A stretch of DNA of 18,078 nt from CAVDWX01 sp963612735. GTDB lineage: Bacteria; Bacillota_I; Bacilli_A; RFN20; CAG-826. Below the pieces are notes generated by a model. The model did no database searches, was not told where the DNA came from, and worked only from the letters and a program-made list of their open reading frames with translations. A program made the translations under genes and the position numbers. Shown piece after piece: positions 8,906 to 15,800 of this stretch. The stretch covers positions 1 through 18,078 of the forward strand of contig CAVDWX010000011.1 of NCBI GenBank assembly GCA_963612735.1, read 5' to 3'. How positions within the stretch are numbered: position 1 is the stretch's first letter; each line of letters starts with the position of its first letter.

Positions 8906-9394
8906 TTATTTAGCGTCCGCGACTGCTTTTACGGCGCAGGCGAATTGACGGACGGGTGCTTGTAAGCACGATAGTAACATGGAAATGAGACCTTCTTTGT
9001 TGGGTAATTTGGCAAGAGTAATCATATCTTCACCATTATAGAATTTGCCATCAACAACTCCGCCTTTGATGACGAGAGCGTCTCCATATCTTTTAGCGTA
9101 TTTAGCAATCGTTTTTGGACCACTAGATAATTCTTCAGAAAAGAAAATCGCATTTGGTCCGGTGAGAACAGTCACTAATTCATCATAGCCGAGTTCTTTC
9201 GCAGCGCGTTCAACAAGTGAATTTTTATAAACATTCATCGTTGAATTTTCTTTTTTAATCGCACGTCTAAGTTCTTGTGCTTTGCTAACGCTTAATCCGC
9301 GATATTCCGCAATGATAACTGCTTGAGAAGCTTTGAATTTGTTGACAATCTCCAATACTAAGTCTTGCTTAGCTTTTAAGACATTTGCATTCAT
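8906..9394 (-). CDS. rplJ: 50S ribosomal protein L10
   Basis: Base of the L7/L12 stalk; binds 23S rRNA at helices 42-44 and holds L12 dimers by its C-terminal helix. 162 residues from the ATG at 9392-9394 (MNANVLKAKQDLVLEIVNKF). This start has AAGGAGGT at the right spacing. An upstream TTG in frame would lengthen the protein by 14 residues but would swallow this ribosome-binding site. Family marks include AVIIAEYRGLSV, MNVYKNSLVERA and GPNAIFFSE. The preceding gap holds an L10-type autoregulatory leader, so excess L10(L12)4 probably represses its own synthesis. rplL follows by 22 bases. Confidence 0.96.
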   Translation of the reverse strand: MNANVLKAKQDLVLEIVNKFKASQAVIIAEYRGLSVSKAQELRRAIKKENSTMNVYKNSLVERAAKELGYDELVTVLTGPNAIFFSEELSSGPKTIAKYAKRYGDALVIKGGVVDGKFYNGEDMITLAKLPNKEGLISMLLSCLQAPVRQFACAVKAVADAK

Positions 9395-9426
9395 GTTCTT
9401 TTTACCTCCTTCTTTGTAGTGTTTTT

Positions 9427-9513
9427 GAGGCTCCAATATACATGGGGTATAGAAATAGTATTTTCCTACCTCGGTAACATTATTAAGACTAAACGTCCGT
9501 TACGGTCTTCGGT
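9427..9513 (-). ncRNA. Ribosomal protein L10 leader (cis-regulatory RNA)
   Basis: In the gap between rplA and rplJ the minus strand reads CCGAAGACC (9513-9504 region) then GTAAC (9503-9499), a small GAC/GTC hairpin, GTTAC (9478-9474) and CCGAGGTAGG. GTAAC/GTTAC form a stem. The flanking CCGAAGAC and CCGAGG strands match the kink-turn signature of the Firmicutes L10 leader, which mimics the L10 site in 23S rRNA. A further imperfect hairpin (GGTA-GAAA with TTTC-TACC, about 9445-9469) lies downstream. I do not see a clear T-tract terminator, so control could be translational. The consensus is matched from memory and was not scored. Confidence 0.72.
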
Positions 9514-9524
9514 ATATTAGAATC

Positions 9525-10211
9525 TTAGTTTCGACCTGTGAATGTAAAGTGCACAGCTGGACCCATGGTCGTATGAATAACAGCATTCTTCACATAGACA
9601 CCTTTGACACTGGATGGTTTGGCTTTGATAATTGCTTCGCATAAAGCAGTTAAGTTTTCCACAATCTTACTAGTGTCGAATGAAACTCGAGCGATAGAAA
9701 CATGCATATTAGCTTCTTTATCAACACGATATTCCACTTTACCGGCCTTGATTTCTTTAACCGCTTTAGCGATGTCAGGAGAAACGGTACCAGTCTTTGG
9801 ATTTGGCATTAAACCTTTAGGTCCTAAAACACGACCTAATTTACCAATTTCGCCCATCATGTTAGGGGTAGCAACGATTACGTCGTAATCAAACCAGCTT
9901 TCTTTTTGGATTTTTTCAATCATTTCTTTACCACCGGCGAAATCCGCACCAGCAGCAAGAGCTTCTTCAACGTGATCAGTAATGGCTAATACTTTCTTGG
10001 TTTTGCCATTTCCATGTGGAAGGATGAGAGTTCCTCTAATCATTTGATCGGCTTGTTTTGGATCGACATTGAGTTTGAATGAGACATCGATTGTAGCATC
10101 AAATTTAACAGTAGATGTTTCTTTGACTAAGGCAACCGCTTCTTCTAAAGAATAGACCTTGTCATGATCGATTTTGCCAGCAACGGCAGTATATTTCTTA
10201 CCTCTTTTCAT
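9525..10211 (-). CDS. rplA: 50S ribosomal protein L1
   Basis: Forms the mobile L1 stalk that handles exit-site tRNA, and in many bacteria represses its own L11-L1 mRNA. 228 residues, usual length. The signature GRVLGPKGLMPNPKTGTV is at 126-143, and the C-terminal RNA-contact segment TTMGPAVHF is near 214-222. Start ATG has AGGAG five bases upstream. The TAG stop of rplK is the first three bases of TAGGAG, so the two genes are probably translationally coupled. A hairpin resembling the L1 site in 23S rRNA lies in the rplK leader (10663-10697), which fits autoregulation. Confidence 0.97.
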   Translation of the reverse strand: MKRGKKYTAVAGKIDHDKVYSLEEAVALVKETSTVKFDATIDVSFKLNVDPKQADQMIRGTLILPHGNGKTKKVLAITDHVEEALAAGADFAGGKEMIEKIQKESWFDYDVIVATPNMMGEIGKLGRVLGPKGLMPNPKTGTVSPDIAKAVKEIKAGKVEYRVDKEANMHVSIARVSFDTSKIVENLTALCEAIIKAKPSSVKGVYVKNAVIHTTMGPAVHFTFTGRN

Positions 10212-10219
10212 AACGACTC

Positions 10220-10630
10220 CTATTCATCAACGACGATACCCATATTACGGGCACTACCTTCAACAACCTTCATAGCTGCCTCAATGTCATCGCAGTTAAG
10301 GTCTGGTAATTTATATTCCGCGATTTGGCGGAGTTGCTCTTTGCTGATATGGCCCACAATCGTTTTTGGATTAGCGGCACCTTTTTGAATACCAGCGGCT
10401 TTTAATAACAACCCAGCAACAGGGGATGTTTTGATGACAAAATCATATGACTTGTCTTCAAAGGCTGTGATGAGAACTGGAACGATTTCTCCACGTCTAT
10501 CAGCGGTTTTAGCGTTAAAATCTGTACAGAATTTAGCCATATTAACACCGGCAGAAGCGAGTTTTGGTCCTGGTTTAGCTTCGCCACCAGGAAGTTCCAT
10601 CTTCACAACTTTAGCGATTTTTTTGCTCAC
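10220..10630 (-). CDS. rplK: 50S ribosomal protein L11, short-linker form
   Basis: Binds the GTPase-associated centre of 23S rRNA with L10. 136 residues from a GTG at 10628-10630, chosen because AAAGGAGG lies eight bases upstream and the protein then begins V(M)SKKIAKVVKMELPGG, the normal L11 N-terminus. Longer in-frame starts would run into the structured leader. The C-terminal domain is typical (KTIVGHISKEQLRQIAEYK, EGSARNMGI). The N-terminal linker is not: it reads AKPGPKLASAGVN (residues 18-30) where most bacteria have a longer PAPPVGPALGxxGVN, so about four residues and the double proline are gone. I recall a similar linker in Mycoplasma L11. This is the first gene of the operon here; secE and nusG are not upstream. 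Confidence 0.96.
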   Translation of the reverse strand: MSKKIAKVVKMELPGGEAKPGPKLASAGVNMAKFCTDFNAKTADRRGEIVPVLITAFEDKSYDFVIKTSPVAGLLLKAAGIQKGAANPKTIVGHISKEQLRQIAEYKLPDLNCDDIEAAMKVVEGSARNMGIVVDE

Positions 10631-10662
10631 GTGACTTTCCTCCTTTGTAAGTTTTGTCCGTG

Positions 10663-10697
10663 GTGTGGTAATAGAATGAATCGCCATTCTCCCACAC
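10663..10697 (-). ncRNA. Putative L1-binding autoregulatory hairpin in the rplK leader
   Basis: On the minus strand GTGTGG (10697-10692) pairs with CCACAC (10668-10663) and AGAATG (10690-10685) pairs with CATTCT (10678-10673). The loop is GCGATT, and there is an asymmetric internal loop of G (10691) opposite ATTA (10672-10669). The GTGGGAG strand opposite AxTACCAC resembles the L1 site of 23S rRNA (GGUGGGAG opposite AAAUACCACC). It lies about 15 bases upstream of the rplK ribosome-binding site, the right place for translational feedback by L1. Inference from structure and recalled rRNA sequence. Confidence 0.65.
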
Positions 10698-10754
10698 GAC
10701 TGCAATATTTACGTACGCACTCTCTCATATATGCGCAAGACAACATGCTTTTAA

Positions 10755-10784
10755 AATATATCAAAGATATGCGCTTATATGCAA
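10755..10784 (-). promoter_or_regulatory. Candidate promoter of rplK-rpoC operon
   Basis: TTGCAT (10779-10784), an 18-base spacer and TATATT (10755-10760), read on the minus strand. Start would be near 10748, leaving a leader of about 118 bases that contains the L1-like hairpin. Other AT-rich -10-like words occur nearby (for example TATATG closer to the gene), so the choice is not certain. Confidence 0.4.
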
Positions 10785-10816
10785 TGACAATTTTCAATAT
10801 TTTTGTTGATTTTTGT

Positions 10817-10833
10817 TTTATTTATAAAATAAA
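10817..10833. repeat. AT-only inverted repeat, 7+7
   Basis: TTTATTT, ATA, AAATAAA. It lies between the two divergent promoters. In such AT-rich sequence this could arise by chance. Confidence 0.3.
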
Positions 10834-10859
10834 TAACTTTTATTCGCATATCGATATCA

Positions 10860-10874
10860 AAAACGAGTCGTTTT
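10860..10874. repeat. Perfect 7+7 palindrome next to the channel-gene -35 (candidate operator)
   Basis: AAAACGA, G, TCGTTTT. It ends one base before the -35 box at 10876, and it has mixed composition unlike the surrounding AT runs. A 10-base palindrome ATATCGATAT sits at 10848-10857 just upstream. Position and symmetry suggest a regulator site; the regulator is unknown. Confidence 0.45.
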
Positions 10875-10875
10875 A

Positions 10876-10905
10876 TTTACATTTGCTAAACGGTAATTAT
10901 ATAAT
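10876..10905 (+). promoter_or_regulatory. Promoter of the potassium channel gene
   Basis: TTTACA (10876-10881), 18-base spacer, perfect TATAAT (10900-10905). Predicted start near A10912, only about four bases before the ATG at 10916, so the mRNA should be essentially leaderless. Confidence 0.65.
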
Positions 10906-10915
10906 TCACTTATCT

Positions 10916-12322
10916 ATGGAGAATGTAGAAACCTCATTTGCCCAAAAAAGAAAGCTAAGAATATCACCATATCTACTAGTGATAGCCTCGTTTCTTTTTG
11001 TCATACTAGTGGGTTCATTTTTATTAACTTTGCCCATTGCCCAAAAATCAGGGCATTGGGGAACATATATTGATTCGTTATTCGCCGCTACTTCCGCGAC
11101 TTGCGTGACAGGACTATGCTCCTATCCAGAAGGAATAGGTGGACAACTAACTTTATTTGGCCAAATAGTCATGCTTGTCATGATTCAAATCGGTGGTCTA
11201 GGATTCATCACAGTATTAACCTTCTTTATCACTCTTTTTAAAAGGCGTTTGCAATTTAAAAACCGCTACTTTTTATCGCAAGCGGTAGGAAGTACAAACT
11301 TCGCTGATGTCATCAAATTTGTCAGAAAAATCATTCTCATATCTTTTATCATCGAGCTAATTGGATTCATTCTATGTTTGCCCGGTTATTATGCCATTTA
11401 TAAAGATGATCCTGGCATGCTGATATGGTCATCAATTTTCACTTCGATATCTTGTTTTAATAATGCTGGCTTCGATATTTTTGGCGGAACATCATTTATT
11501 AGAGGTGTCGGAAATGTAGCTATCGACTCATTGCCAAATTGGGCTTATTATTATCTATGTTCGATCATCATGTTATTAATCATCTTTGGCGGTATTTCAT
11601 TCTTAGTCATTATCGAAGTCTTTTCGTTTAAAAAAAGAATCAAACAATATCGGGCTTTTACCAAAATTGTACTCATCACAACTTTTACACTACTATTATT
11701 AGGATGGGGACTAATTATGATTACCGATGGAATCGTTGGTGATGACCGTATATCTCCCTTCCATGCTTTATTTCAAAGTGTAACCTGTCGAACCGCGGGA
11801 GTTGCTACTTATGATCAGAGTAAACTCTCCACTGGCGGCATTATCGTCTCTTGCTTTTTGATGTTTGTGGGCGGTTCACCTCTATCCACTGCTGGTGGGA
11901 TTAAAACAACGACCTTATTCATGATTGTTTTAGCCATCTATTGTTACATTAGAGGTAAAAAAGTAATCGCCTTTAATCGTTCATACTCCTCGAATATGAT
12001 ATTAAAAGCGATGTCATTAGTTTTTATTGCTCTTGGAACAATTGTGTTAAGTTTTATCTTGATGTCTCTATTTGAAAAAAATAATAGCGCCGCTTCTGAA
12101 GGAGAAAAATTAATGTTTGAAATATTCTCCGCTTTTGGAACAGTAGGTCTTACCTGCAATTTAACAACGACTTTATCAATCGGTTCCAAAATAGTTTTAT
12201 GTATATTGATGTTTTTAGGAAGATTAGGTCCAATGACTTTCTTTCAAATATTCCAAAATAGCATTAACAAAGAAGAAAAATTACATTTTAAATATGTTGA
12301 AGAAGATTTCTTAATCGGTTAG
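10916..12322 (+). CDS. Potassium uptake channel subunit, KtrB/TrkH family
   Basis: Membrane ion-translocating subunit of a Ktr/Trk-type potassium transporter. 468 residues from the ATG at 10916 (MENVETSFAQ). This start puts the first membrane helix at about 17-40, as in the family, and fits the TATAAT 10 bases upstream; there is no Shine-Dalgarno. Four pore loops carry the selectivity-filter glycines: TCVTG (Gly66), NNAGF (Gly185), CRTAG (Gly295) and FGTVG (Gly411). The conserved STAGGIKTTT is at 324-333, and roughly eight to ten membrane segments are visible. The next gene encodes the RCK gating subunit and starts 12 bases after the TAG stop, which itself overlaps the ribosome-binding site TAGGAGA. 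Na-coupled Ktr versus Trk use cannot be told from sequence alone. Confidence 0.93.
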   Translation: MENVETSFAQKRKLRISPYLLVIASFLFVILVGSFLLTLPIAQKSGHWGTYIDSLFAATSATCVTGLCSYPEGIGGQLTLFGQIVMLVMIQIGGLGFITVLTFFITLFKRRLQFKNRYFLSQAVGSTNFADVIKFVRKIILISFIIELIGFILCLPGYYAIYKDDPGMLIWSSIFTSISCFNNAGFDIFGGTSFIRGVGNVAIDSLPNWAYYYLCSIIMLLIIFGGISFLVIIEVFSFKKRIKQYRAFTKIVLITTFTLLLLGWGLIMITDGIVGDDRISPFHALFQSVTCRTAGVATYDQSKLSTGGIIVSCFLMFVGGSPLSTAGGIKTTTLFMIVLAIYCYIRGKKVIAFNRSYSSNMILKAMSLVFIALGTIVLSFILMSLFEKNNSAASEGEKLMFEIFSAFGTVGLTCNLTTTLSIGSKIVLCILMFLGRLGPMTFFQIFQNSINKEEKLHFKYVEEDFLIG

Positions 12323-12334
12323 GAGAAAATTAAT

Positions 12335-13006
12335 ATGTCTAAAAAATCATTCGCAGTTATTGGATTAGGCCAATTTGGCAGAGCGGTAGTCGACGAGCTC
12401 ATCGATAATGGAATAGATGTCATCGCTATTGATAATGATGAAGAAATAGTGAATAAAGTTGCCTCGAATCTCCCCACAGCGTTCATCGCCGATTCCACTA
12501 ATGAAGAAGCATTAAAAGAATTAGGAGTTGGGGATGTTGATGCGGCCATCGTCGCTTTTGGTGGCAATCAAGAAGCATCCGTATTAACTACAGTCATATT
12601 AAGAGATTTAGGAGTTGGTCATATCATCGTACGAGTGGATGACGATAATTTTATTCCTATCATTAAAAAATTAGGTGCCACCGAAGTTATTACACCTCAA
12701 AAAGCCGCCGGCGCGGCCTTAGCGAATCGACTTGGTAACGATGATTTTAAAGACTTTTATAAATTGGATGGTAAATATTCAGTCGTCTCCTTATTTATTA
12801 ATCCAAGATTTGTTCCGAAAACAGTTAAGGAATTGAATTCTAAAAACTTGTACGGTGTAAATTTAGTCTTAGTTAAAAGAAATAATAAAACATTTGTTCC
12901 TGGAGGCGATGATACTCTTCTTCCAGAAGATACTGTCTTCGTCGTTGGTACGACAAAAGAAATTAAAGCATTCCGTGAGTCGATAAACGGTAAGAAAAAG
13001 AAATAA
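12335..13006 (+). CDS. Potassium channel gating subunit, KtrA/TrkA (RCK) family
   Basis: Cytosolic ring-forming regulator that opens the channel encoded upstream. 223 residues. The RCK_N Rossmann domain covers about 1-130, with the dinucleotide motif GLGQFG at 10-15 and the acidic ribose-binding Asp33 at the end of strand two. The RCK_C domain covers about 140-220 and ends in a basic tail (NGKKKK). In Firmicutes, RCK_N binds ATP/ADP or NAD(H), and RCK_C of KtrA binds cyclic di-AMP; the second point is family knowledge not visible here. Start ATG has TAGGAGA eight bases upstream, sharing the TAG of the channel gene. Order is channel then gate, the reverse of ktrAB of Bacillus. I saw no clear terminator after it, only an AT-only inverted repeat at 13012-13035. 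Confidence 0.93.
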   Translation: MSKKSFAVIGLGQFGRAVVDELIDNGIDVIAIDNDEEIVNKVASNLPTAFIADSTNEEALKELGVGDVDAAIVAFGGNQEASVLTTVILRDLGVGHIIVRVDDDNFIPIIKKLGATEVITPQKAAGAALANRLGNDDFKDFYKLDGKYSVVSLFINPRFVPKTVKELNSKNLYGVNLVLVKRNNKTFVPGGDDTLLPEDTVFVVGTTKEIKAFRESINGKKKK

Positions 13007-13133
13007 AAGAAATTTAATTATTTGATCAATTAAATAAAAGCATACCTTGATTTATTAAATTTTATTAAAAGCCTAGCGTGATAAAGGTAGCCTCATTAAA
13101 AGAAGTCCTTGATTATAAAAAGGAAGGATTAAT

Positions 13134-13421
13134 ATGAGACTAAGAGAATTACGTAAAAATAATAGTTTAACGCAAAAAGAATTAGGCAAGAAAATGGGCG
13201 TTTCCGCTCAAACAATTCTAAATTGGGAAAATGGCGTCTATCAACCAAACATTGATGAACTCATTAACCTCGCCGATATTTTTAATGTGTCATTAGATTA
13301 TCTAGTCGGTAGAGAAAGAAAAAATAATATTGAAGACATTAAAAAAGAATTAGCAAAAATGCCGACAAATATCGCTGTTGAAATTTTACTCGAAGCATTA
13401 AACGCCTATTTGCATCAATAA
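13134..13421 (+). CDS. Small Xre-family transcriptional regulator
   Basis: 95 residues. A Cro/C1-type helix-turn-helix occupies about 1-60: LTQKELGKKMGV (12-23) and the recognition helix SAQTILNWENG (24-34), then PNIDELINLADIFNVSLDYLVGR. The last 30 residues form a probable amphipathic helix for dimerisation. Start ATG has AAGGAAGGA six bases upstream. The target is unknown. It lies 127 bases after the RCK gene on the same strand; I could not find a convincing promoter in that gap, so readthrough is possible. Its 3' end overlaps the end of the ABC permease gene on the other strand by seven bases. Confidence 0.88.
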   Translation: MRLRELRKNNSLTQKELGKKMGVSAQTILNWENGVYQPNIDELINLADIFNVSLDYLVGRERKNNIEDIKKELAKMPTNIAVEILLEALNAYLHQ

Positions 13422-14575
13422 TAAATTGTCCCAGAAGTGTGACTGATGATATCCACTAAAAGCATGGCCAACGAGGTTAAAAACGCAAACGAAACAACTC
13501 CGATGAAAATAGCTAAATCAATCTTAGCGATCTTCCATCTTTTATAATATAAAGCAATCGATAAATAATAAGCGGTCCCATAAACAAAGAAAATAATAAT
13601 TGGAACAATATAAGCCGTGCCGCTTCCAAATATATACCACAAAGAAGAAACATAAAAAGAAATAACAAATGCACAAATATTCGGCAATAATTTGCTAAAC
13701 GTGTTATATCCGCCATTAATTACACAATATTCACCGCTAATTTCTTTTTTAAACCAAACATAAAGAAAAGCTAATACACCGATAATAACATTGATGACAT
13801 AAAAGATGATGGCGATAATCATTACAGTCAAATCGTTTCCAGTTGCTTTAAATGGATTTATATAAATAGTAAATTTAGAGAACACTAAATTCGTATCGAT
13901 ATAAAGAAATAAAGGAGAAAAAGAAGAAGCAAAAGGATTAGAAAATAGGTTAGATGCTTTTCCTTTAGAAGCTTTTATTAACATGCCTACATAAGTCGAA
14001 ATCGAAGATAAAAAGAAAGTCGAAATAAGGAATAAAAATAACCAAATTAAAGCAGTATCTTTTGCGTTATTTCCAATCGAAGCTAAAAATGAACTCAATG
14101 AATAAGTTAAAGTAAAAACAACTATATAAATCGGTAAAGCAATAAAATAAGCTGCAAAATTATAATCGATTAAATAGCAATAATCACCATTAGGCGCACT
14201 AGCGCTGTTAACGCGAATGATTAGAATGATGACACTTAATAAATAAAAGACAATAAATGAGACAAGCATTAAGCTTAATCCAACCAAAAATTTACATCTT
14301 CTAATCTTTCTTTTATCTAAAGGCAATTGATAATAGAAATCAACCGAACTCTTCTTATAGCGATATAAATATAAATTCAAAGGATAAGATAGGGCGAATA
14401 TAATAGGGATAATCGTGAAAGAAACAATATTACTTGTTGAAGGCATTACTCCGTACGTAGTTAAAGGCGAATAACACGCTCCTAATATGCTCACTAATGC
14501 CATAAAAAGGGTATAGATGATAAAGGGAGGAAGAGCTTGTTTAATTTCTAAACGGATGTATTTTTTAATATTCAT
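13415..14575 (-). CDS. ABC-2 type transporter permease
   Basis: 386 residues, strongly hydrophobic, with about nine predicted membrane segments: near 15-36, 50-70, 95-120, 143-165, 175-198, 255-280, 303-323, 328-350 and 360-383. A cytoplasmic LPLDKRKIRR segment (about 84-93) resembles the LPISR/LPIKR element common in ABC-2 and BceB/YtrC-type permeases. It is the membrane partner of the ATPase gene just upstream, three bases away, whose end carries the GGGGAA used as ribosome-binding site. Substrate unknown. By analogy with GntR-controlled ytr-like operons, a role in envelope stress or peptide efflux is possible but not shown. It ends in TGA, evidence that UGA is a stop in this organism. Confidence 0.82.
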   Translation of the reverse strand: MNIKKYIRLEIKQALPPFIIYTLFMALVSILGACYSPLTTYGVMPSTSNIVSFTIIPIIFALSYPLNLYLYRYKKSSVDFYYQLPLDKRKIRRCKFLVGLSLMLVSFIVFYLLSVIILIIRVNSASAPNGDYCYLIDYNFAAYFIALPIYIVVFTLTYSLSSFLASIGNNAKDTALIWLFLFLISTFFLSSISTYVGMLIKASKGKASNLFSNPFASSFSPLFLYIDTNLVFSKFTIYINPFKATGNDLTVMIIAIIFYVINVIIGVLAFLYVWFKKEISGEYCVINGGYNTFSKLLPNICAFVISFYVSSLWYIFGSGTAYIVPIIIFFVYGTAYYLSIALYYKRWKIAKIDLAIFIGVVSFAFLTSLAMLLVDIISHTSGTIYY

Positions 14576-14578
14576 AAC

Positions 14579-15463
14579 TTAATTCCCCTTTTGCTTAGCG
14601 TAAAGCATTTCAATGGTGATTAATTCAGTGGAATCAATAGGGATGGCTTCTAATAATTTTGGTTTTAAAGCATCATCTAATATTTTTTCAACATTATTAT
14701 TTTTAACAACGACTAGATGAAAAATAGAGCCAACCTTTTGTAAAGAAATAACTTCTAATCCAAGATTTTTTAGTACATTTTCATTGACATCTCGATCGCA
14801 CATCAATTGATATTTAACAAATGTTCTAGACATCATCTCTTCATCACCTTGACGGGCTAAAATGCCATTACTTAAAATGACAAATTGGTCCACTAGTTTT
14901 TCTAAAGTAGTGATATTATGTGAAGAAATGATTATTGTTTTTCCGGCTTCTTTTAATTCAAGTAAATGCATTTTAATTTTAGAGATAACAAGCGGATCTA
15001 ATCCATCAAAAGCTTCATCTAAAAAATAATAATCGACATCAATCGATAAAGCTAAAGCGATGAATAATTGACGAAGCATACCTTTAGAAAAACCATCAAT
15101 TCTCCTTTTTAAAGGTAGTTCAAATGAAGAAATGATAGAATAAAATTTTTCTTCGTTGATATCATAAAATGTCGAATAAAAAGAATAGACATCTTTAATA
15201 AAACTACGCTTTGGAAAATAGGGATTATCTGAAAGAAAAAAGACGCGGCTTTTGCTGGAATCTAGATTATGAGACTCTCCATCTATATAAATAAAACCTT
15301 CATCAGGAATAATAACATCAGACATCAATCGAAATAATGTCGATTTACCTGCGCCGTTATGACCAACTAGTCCGATTATTCCTCCATCAAAATCAATTGA
15401 TAGATTATTAATCGCTGTCACATCCGAAAATCTTTTTGTTAAATTAACAATATGGATCATCAT
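14579..15463 (-). CDS. ABC transporter ATP-binding protein (YtrB-like)
   Basis: Energises the adjacent permease. 294 residues. Walker A is GHNGAGKST at 34-42, the signature is FSKGM at 125-129 in place of LSGGQ, Walker B is YYFLDEAFDGLDP from 145 with Asp149 and Glu150, and the switch histidine is in SSHN (His182). The Q-loop position reads FLSDN without a glutamine, seen also in related GntR-linked ATPases. A C-terminal extension of about 90 residues follows the nucleotide-binding domain. The gene starts ATGATG; the first ATG overlaps the TGA of the GntR gene (ATGA) and has GGAGGATAA upstream, inside the regulator gene. Confidence 0.93.
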   Translation of the reverse strand: MMIHIVNLTKRFSDVTAINNLSIDFDGGIIGLVGHNGAGKSTLFRLMSDVIIPDEGFIYIDGESHNLDSSKSRVFFLSDNPYFPKRSFIKDVYSFYSTFYDINEEKFYSIISSFELPLKRRIDGFSKGMLRQLFIALALSIDVDYYFLDEAFDGLDPLVISKIKMHLLELKEAGKTIIISSHNITTLEKLVDQFVILSNGILARQGDEEMMSRTFVKYQLMCDRDVNENVLKNLGLEVISLQKVGSIFHLVVVKNNNVEKILDDALKPKLLEAIPIDSTELITIEMLYAKQKGN

Positions 15464-15798
15464 TTATCCTCCATTAATTTTAAAGCGTTGATAATATCGT
15501 TTTTAGAAAAGCCATTAGATAACAATTCTTGTAATTTATGAACTAACATTTCATTTTTATTATCATTAATATTTTTAATAGAAACAAAATATCCTTTTTT
15601 AGGAATAGAAATAATATAACCCTCATCAATCAATTCTTGATACCCTTTAACGACGGTATTTGGATTGATATTAAAACTGATGGCTACTTCTCTAACGCTT
15701 GGAAGCATATCATCAATCTTAAGCAACCCTTTATTAATTAAATCGAGAAAATAATTTTTAATTTGTAAATAAATTGGTAAATCGTTATTGAGCTTCAT
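15460..15798 (-). CDS. GntR-family transcriptional regulator, YtrA subfamily
   Basis: 112 residues. A winged helix at about 8-75 carries the GntR mark LPSVREVAISFNINPNTVVK and then GYQELIDEGYI. Only about 35-40 residues follow, too few for an effector-binding FadR, HutC or MocR domain. This is the short YtrA architecture, whose members usually sit first in, and repress, operons encoding ABC transporters. That is exactly its place here: its TGA overlaps the ATPase start. No Shine-Dalgarno precedes the ATG, and the TATAAT lies only 15 bases upstream. It probably represses its own operon through repeats overlapping the promoter. Confidence 0.9.
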   Translation of the reverse strand: MKLNNDLPIYLQIKNYFLDLINKGLLKIDDMLPSVREVAISFNINPNTVVKGYQELIDEGYIISIPKKGYFVSIKNINDNKNEMLVHKLQELLSNGFSKNDIINALKLMEDK

Positions 15799-15800
15799 AT

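Larger units (their letters stand above)
10631..10915. other. Divergent control region between rplK and the potassium channel gene
   Basis: 285 bases with no supported gene. The plus strand happens to stay open here, but that reading overlaps the rplK ribosome-binding site and leader, and its predicted peptide is not channel-like. Contents, from rplK side: rplK Shine-Dalgarno, L1-like hairpin, candidate rplK promoter, then an AT-rich part with three palindromes (10817-10833, 10848-10857, 10860-10874) and the channel-gene promoter. Confidence 0.7.

Noticed and set aside
9395..9436. Upstream TTG start for rplJ adding 14 residues
   Set aside because: The extra peptide is translated from the leader and the perfect AAGGAGGT of the ATG at 9394.
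9514..9542. TTCACA-17-TAATAT promoter at the end of rplA
   Set aside because: Its start point would fall inside the CCGAAGAC strand of the L10 leader, cutting the element. Probably a chance match.
10631..10915. In-frame N-terminal extension of the potassium channel (95 more residues)
   Set aside because: It overlaps the rplK ribosome-binding site, the L1-like hairpin and both promoters. The peptide is not channel-like, and the ATG at 10916 gives the family-typical N-terminus.
13012..13035. Inverted repeat ATTTAATT...AATTAAAT after the RCK gene as a terminator
   Set aside because: The stem is only A-T pairs and there is no T-tract at its 3' side. Too weak to call.
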